This document shows positions 13,449-16,203 of a DNA stretch of 16,203 bases, piece after piece. The stretch spans positions 1-16,203 of the forward strand of contig JAHRWI010000101.1 of the NCBI GenBank assembly GCA_019090225.1, given 5' to 3'. The stretch's first letter is position 1. Each line of letters starts with the position of its first letter. The position numbers were made by a program, and so were the translations under genes. This stretch comes from Porticoccaceae bacterium (lineage in GTDB: Bacteria; Pseudomonadota; Gammaproteobacteria; Pseudomonadales; Porticoccaceae). Under the pieces are notes generated by a model. The model did no database searches. It worked only from the letters and a program-made list of their open reading frames with translations, and had not been told where the DNA came from.

Positions 13449-14720
13449 CTAATTGATTTTACTTAGTATTAGTGAGGCATTAACACCGCCAAAACCAAAG
13501 CCATTACAGAGCGCGTGGTTGACCTGCTGAGCGCGGGCCTGGTTAGGGACGAAATCAAGATCGGCCATGGCTTCATCGACATTCTCGAGATTGATGGTCG
13601 GTGGTAACAAATCATTCATCACCGCCAAAGCGGTAAATATACTTTCAATCCCCCCCGCCGCACCCAATAAATGCCCGGTCGATGATTTGGTTGATGAAAC
13701 CGGGACCTGTCCTACCTGATCGCCAAACAAACTCCTCAGGGTAGCGACTTCAGCGTTGTCACCTACGGGTGTCGACGTAGCATGGGCATTCACATAATTG
13801 ATATCACTCGCGCTTAGGCTGGCCATCTTGAGCGCAGCCCGTACTGCCCGCGCTGCGCCGGAACCATCGGCAGGCCCAGAGGTAATATGGTGGGCATCCG
13901 CACTGGTGCCGTAGCCACTGATTTGCACCAGGGGTTTCGCTCCGCGACTCAGGGCATGTTCAAGGCTTTCGATAACTATCAAGCCCGCGCCCTCGCCCAT
14001 CACGAAACCATCCCGATTCTGATCAAAGGGACGTGATGCTTTGGTCGGCTCATCATTCTTGGTGGACAAAGCCTTCAGCGCATGAAAGCCAGCCATAGAC
14101 AGCGGGTCTACACAGGCTTCGGCACCGCCTACAAGGGCGATCTGAGCTTCACCACTACGAATCATTCTGAGGCCGTCACCGATTGCCTGTATACCCGCTG
14201 CACAAGCGGTCACTGGCGCGCCCAGAGGGCCTTTAAAGCCGTATTTGATCGACACATTGCCCGATGCCATATTGGCCAGGAACGCGGGCACTACAAAGGG
14301 TGAGATCCGCTTGTAGCCCCGCTCCATCAAAGTATTTTGAGCCTGAGTAATAGTGGGGAAACCACCAATACCGCTGGCAATGATGGTCGCCGTAGAAGCC
14401 TGCTCAGATTCTTCTGCCGGAAACCAGTCTGCCTGCTGTAGGGCCTGCTCTGCAGCGGCAAGAGCGTAAATAGTAAAGAGGCCTAATTTCTTCTGCTCTT
14501 TTGTTGATATCAGGCCGTCGAGATCAAGGCCTGCAGTTGAATCATCGGCAATATCGGGTACCAGACCAGCAATTTTTATCGGCTGCTCCGAGATATCAAA
14601 GCGATCAATGACACCGATGCCCGAGGCACCCTGTGTTAATCTTCGCCATACGGGTTCAAGACCACAACCGAGCGGGGTCACTAAACCCATACCGGTGATG
14701 ACAACAGGTGACTGGCTCAT
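13449..14720 (-). CDS. fabF: 3-oxoacyl-[acyl-carrier-protein] synthase II, FabF type (423 aa)
   Basis: This is a condensing enzyme that elongates acyl-ACP with malonyl-ACP. The catalytic triad is clear: Cys173 in TACAAGIQAIG, His313 in NAHATSTPVGD and His350 in KSSTGHLLGAAGG. These are ten residues beyond the C163-H303-H340 of E. coli FabF, owing to a small N-terminal insertion near residues 55-110. Lys345 and the end loop NGFGFGGVNASL (406-417) are kept. No acpP, fabG or fabD lies beside it, so this is a stand-alone copy. A second KAS II for special chain lengths, or one for secondary lipid synthesis, is possible. GGAGG 6-7 nt upstream of ATG on the minus strand fixes the start at 14720. It is divergent from a TetR-family gene, with a palindrome in between. 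Confidence 0.93.
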   Translation of the reverse strand: MSQSPVVITGMGLVTPLGCGLEPVWRRLTQGASGIGVIDRFDISEQPIKIAGLVPDIADDSTAGLDLDGLISTKEQKKLGLFTIYALAAAEQALQQADWFPAEESEQASTATIIASGIGGFPTITQAQNTLMERGYKRISPFVVPAFLANMASGNVSIKYGFKGPLGAPVTACAAGIQAIGDGLRMIRSGEAQIALVGGAEACVDPLSMAGFHALKALSTKNDEPTKASRPFDQNRDGFVMGEGAGLIVIESLEHALSRGAKPLVQISGYGTSADAHHITSGPADGSGAARAVRAALKMASLSASDINYVNAHATSTPVGDNAEVATLRSLFGDQVGQVPVSSTKSSTGHLLGAAGGIESIFTALAVMNDLLPPTINLENVDEAMADLDFVPNQARAQQVNHALCNGFGFGGVNASLILSKIN

Positions 14721-14729
14721 ATTTCCTCC

Positions 14730-14774
14730 AAAACCTTAGCTGTTAAAACCTTGCCTGGTAAAACCTTACCTAAC
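14730..14774. repeat. 15-bp tandem repeat, 3 clear copies, in the fabF leader
   Basis: AAAACCTTAGCTGTT (14730-14744), AAAACCTTGCCTGGT (14745-14759) and AAAACCTTACCTAAC (14760-14774) are consecutive and share AAAACCTT. More diverged AAAA-led units continue to about 14818. On the minus strand the repeat ends next to the Shine-Dalgarno of the fabF-type gene, so it would be in the mRNA leader. Confidence 0.85.
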
Positions 14775-14860
14775 AAAACTGAGCACATTGAAAGCCTGTG
14801 CATTAAAAGCTTACGCCCTCAATCAAACACTTTAAAGTCGTGCCCTTCAAAATGGTAATA

Positions 14861-14889
14861 TTGACTGGCGACAAACTAGTGACTATCAA
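14861..14889 (+). promoter_or_regulatory. Candidate sigma-70 promoter of the tetR-type gene
   Basis: TTGACT (14861-14866), a 17-bp spacer and TATCAA (14884-14889) match 5 of 6 and 4 of 6 consensus positions. Initiation near 14896 would fall in the middle of the palindrome at 14887-14912, which would allow autorepression. Confidence 0.5.
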
Positions 14890-14912
14890 AATATTATCAA
14901 GATAATATTTTG
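14887..14912. promoter_or_regulatory. Perfect 12+12 bp palindrome, candidate TetR-family operator
   Basis: CAAAATATTATC (14887-14898), AA, then GATAATATTTTG (14901-14912): the arms are exact reverse complements. It overlaps the -10 and start of the tetR-type promoter. On the minus strand it contains TTGATA (14900-14895), 16 bp from TAGTTT (14878-14873), a possible promoter for the fabF-type gene. Long palindromes in divergent gaps are the usual TetR-family operator layout. Confidence 0.7.
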
Positions 14913-14927
14913 TGACCCATATTTTAT

Positions 14928-14931
14928 GGAG
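14928..14931 (+). promoter_or_regulatory. Ribosome binding site GGAG of the tetR-type gene
   Basis: GGAG ends 11 nt before ATG 14943. The alternative GTG start at 14931 overlaps it and would leave no ribosome site, so ATG 14943 is preferred. Confidence 0.55.
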
Positions 14932-14942
14932 TGCAAGACGAC

Positions 14943-15575
14943 ATGCCCTACCCTAAAGACCATAAGGCAAAATCTAAAGACCGTATCCTACAATCTGCTA
15001 CCGATTTATTTTGTCGTTACGGCTTTGACAAGGTCTCAATCAACCAGGTCATGAAGCTAGCCAAAATGACACCGGGTGCCTTTTACGCGCACTTCGAGTC
15101 CAAAGAAGCGCTCTACAAAGCCAGCTTTAGAGAAGCCCTGCAGCGCAGCAAAGCCACCCGCCTGATGAAAGGTCCGTTCTCGATCCAGCATCTCAGTGAC
15201 CTGGTCACGGGCTACCTGAATTTGGGCAACTTCAATAAAACGCCAGCGCCCAGCCCTGAGGCCTTCCTTGCCAATGATATTGCCAGCGACAATATCGAGA
15301 TAAAAAAGCTTTATGAGCAATCCTACCTGGGCTTGATTAAATTACTTGAGACTCGCCTTACCGCTCTGAATAAACTAAAAAACAGCACCCTGAGTCTGTC
15401 ACCAGCCAGCATTCCCGATCGGGCGCGGGTCATTCTGGCTTCCATGATCGGCGCTATCGCCATCTCTAAAAGCATTACTCAGGAAGACGAAAAGCAGGCA
15501 ATTCTGGCGGCGACCCAGGAGCAGATTTTTGGTCTACTCAATATTAATAGTGGTAACGAAGAGTTCTCTTCCTAG
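14943..15575 (+). CDS. TetR-family transcriptional regulator (210 aa)
   Basis: This is a repressor with an N-terminal helix-turn-helix and a ligand-binding C-terminal domain. The pattern in the first 60 residues is typical: KSKDRILQSATDLFCRYGFD, then KVSINQVMKLAKMTPGAFYAHFESKEALYKASF, where the turn and recognition helix are SINQVMKLAKMTPGAFYAHF. The C-terminal part is diverse, as usual, and its ligand cannot be predicted; acyl-CoA or an acyl-chain compound is plausible from the divergent fabF-type gene. Start: the frame opens at GTG 14931, but the GGAG site points to ATG 14943. It is divergent from fabF across a palindrome, and the DEAD-box helicase gene follows after 27 bp in the same direction, possibly cotranscribed. 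Confidence 0.88.
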   Translation: MPYPKDHKAKSKDRILQSATDLFCRYGFDKVSINQVMKLAKMTPGAFYAHFESKEALYKASFREALQRSKATRLMKGPFSIQHLSDLVTGYLNLGNFNKTPAPSPEAFLANDIASDNIEIKKLYEQSYLGLIKLLETRLTALNKLKNSTLSLSPASIPDRARVILASMIGAIAISKSITQEDEKQAILAATQEQIFGLLNINSGNEEFSS

Positions 15576-15602
15576 CATGGGATTGTCCGCAAGTAGGCGA
15601 CT

Positions 15603-16203
15603 ATGAGTACTGACTTAGATGGCACTAACTTAGACAGCCCTAATTCACATGGCTTCGACTCCCTGGCCTTATCAGCCCCTCTCCTTCAGGCTGTCGCGGA
15701 AGAGGCTTATCTAAAACCGTCACCAATCCAGTCCCAGGCCATACCTGTAATCCTCGAAGGTAAGGACTTGATGGCCGCAGCGCAAACCGGCACGGGAAAA
15801 ACTGCGGCTTTTACGCTACCTATTCTGAACCTACTCTCAAAGGGTGAACCCGCTAAGGCTAATCTGGCCCGTGCACTTATTTTAACTCCGACCCGAGAAT
15901 TGGCCGCTCAAATTGATGCCAGTGTAAAAACTTACGGTAGACACTTACCGCTGCGTTCTACGGCGGTCTACGGCGGTGTAAAAATTAATCCGCAAATGAT
16001 GAAGCTGCGTAAAGGCGTCGACGTGCTTGTCGCTACACCGGGGCGCCTCTTAGACCTCCACGCCCAAAATGCGGTGAAGTTTAGTCAGCTACAGATACTG
16101 GTTCTGGATGAAGCCGACCGCATGCTGGATATGGGTTTTATCCACGATATTCGGCGAATACTGAAGCTCTTACCCGAGCGCCGTCAGAACCTGATGTTCT
16201 CAG
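15603..16203 (+). CDS. rhlE: DEAD-box ATP-dependent RNA helicase, RhlE-like, N-terminal part (3' end outside window)
   Basis: The frame is open from ATG 15603 to the window edge (200 codons). Motifs in order: Q-motif with Phe18 and Gln43 (FDSLALSAPLLQAVAE, then PSPIQSQAIP), motif I AQTGTGKT (60-67), motif Ia PTRELA (96-101), GG (124-125), motif Ib TPGR (145-148) and motif II DEAD (169-172, VLDEADRMLD). Motif III (SAT) would come just past the end. Text such as FDSLxLSAPLLQAV and MLDMGFIHDIRRIL is RhlE-like; these enzymes unwind short RNA duplexes in RNA decay and ribosome assembly. Compared with usual RhlE starts, about 16 extra residues precede the Q-motif, and they coincide with a 15-bp repeat. 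No other Met, Val or Leu start codon (ATG/GTG/TTG) lies between. The ribosome site is weak (AGTAGG). Confidence 0.92.
   Translation, partial: MSTDLDGTNLDSPNSHGFDSLALSAPLLQAVAEEAYLKPSPIQSQAIPVILEGKDLMAAAQTGTGKTAAFTLPILNLLSKGEPAKANLARALILTPTRELAAQIDASVKTYGRHLPLRSTAVYGGVKINPQMMKLRKGVDVLVATPGRLLDLHAQNAVKFSQLQILVLDEADRMLDMGFIHDIRRILKLLPERRQNLMFS
15609..15653 (+). repeat. In-frame 15-bp tandem repeat at the start of the DEAD-box helicase gene
   Basis: ACTGACTTAGATGGC (15609-15623), ACTAACTTAGACAGC (15624-15638) and CCTAATTCACATGGC (15639-15653): units 1 and 2 agree at 12 of 15 positions, 1 and 3 at 10 of 15. Translated as TDLDG, TNLDS, PNSHG (residues 3-17), the segment in front of the Q-motif. 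Confidence 0.8.

Noticed and set aside
13380..13480. AGTGAGGCAT direct repeat (13380-13389 and about 13471-13480)
   Set aside because: Ten bases, one copy in the fabF coding end and one at the exporter stop codon; most likely chance, no mobile gene between.
14931..14942. GTG start for the TetR-type gene
   Set aside because: It overlaps GGAG, the only ribosome site, which is properly placed for ATG 14943.

Overview
The window looks like part of a gammaproteobacterial chromosome. The C-terminus of an OxyR-type regulator, a CspA-type cold shock protein, a Uup-type ABC-F ATPase, a DUF4197 protein, an MsbA-related exporter, a FabF-type synthase and an RhlE-like DEAD-box helicase all read as gammaproteobacterial. 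A marine, aerobic, fatty-acid or xenobiotic-oxidising lineage (for example Cellvibrionales/Spongiibacteraceae-like) is my inference only. I see no phage genes, transposases, tRNAs, rRNAs or CRISPR arrays.

Layout. At 1-4265 are single housekeeping or stress genes: the oxyR 3' end (+), a cold shock gene (-), a secreted DUF3047 protein (+), uup (+) and a small VOC-fold protein (-). At 4266-10328 is a co-directional metabolic cluster on the plus strand. It holds a MaoC-type hydratase, an acyl-CoA dehydrogenase, two tandem paralogous metallo-beta-lactamase-fold hydrolases, an atypical NAD-dependent epimerase/reductase and a classical short-chain dehydrogenase. Together they can be read as desaturation, hydration, ring or ester hydrolysis and oxidation steps of an unidentified CoA-linked catabolic route. 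No CoA ligase, thiolase or transporter lies in the window, so the substrate is unknown. At 10425-11198 is a secreted DUF4197 protein. At 11489-15575 is a lipid-related group: an MsbA-related exporter (+), a FabF-type ketoacyl-ACP synthase (-) and a divergent TetR-family regulator (+). The regulator's promoter overlaps a perfect 12+12 bp palindrome, a strong operator candidate. The window ends inside a DEAD-box helicase gene.

The most unusual structural signal is not a gene. Short degenerate tandem repeats (unit lengths 6-17 bp, 2-5 copies, different sequence at each locus) sit in most intergenic gaps. In two cases they lie inside coding sequence, as in-frame 15-bp units in the N-terminal extensions of the MsbA-related exporter and the DEAD-box helicase. 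This looks like a genome-wide habit of local duplication in spacers and weakly constrained protein ends.
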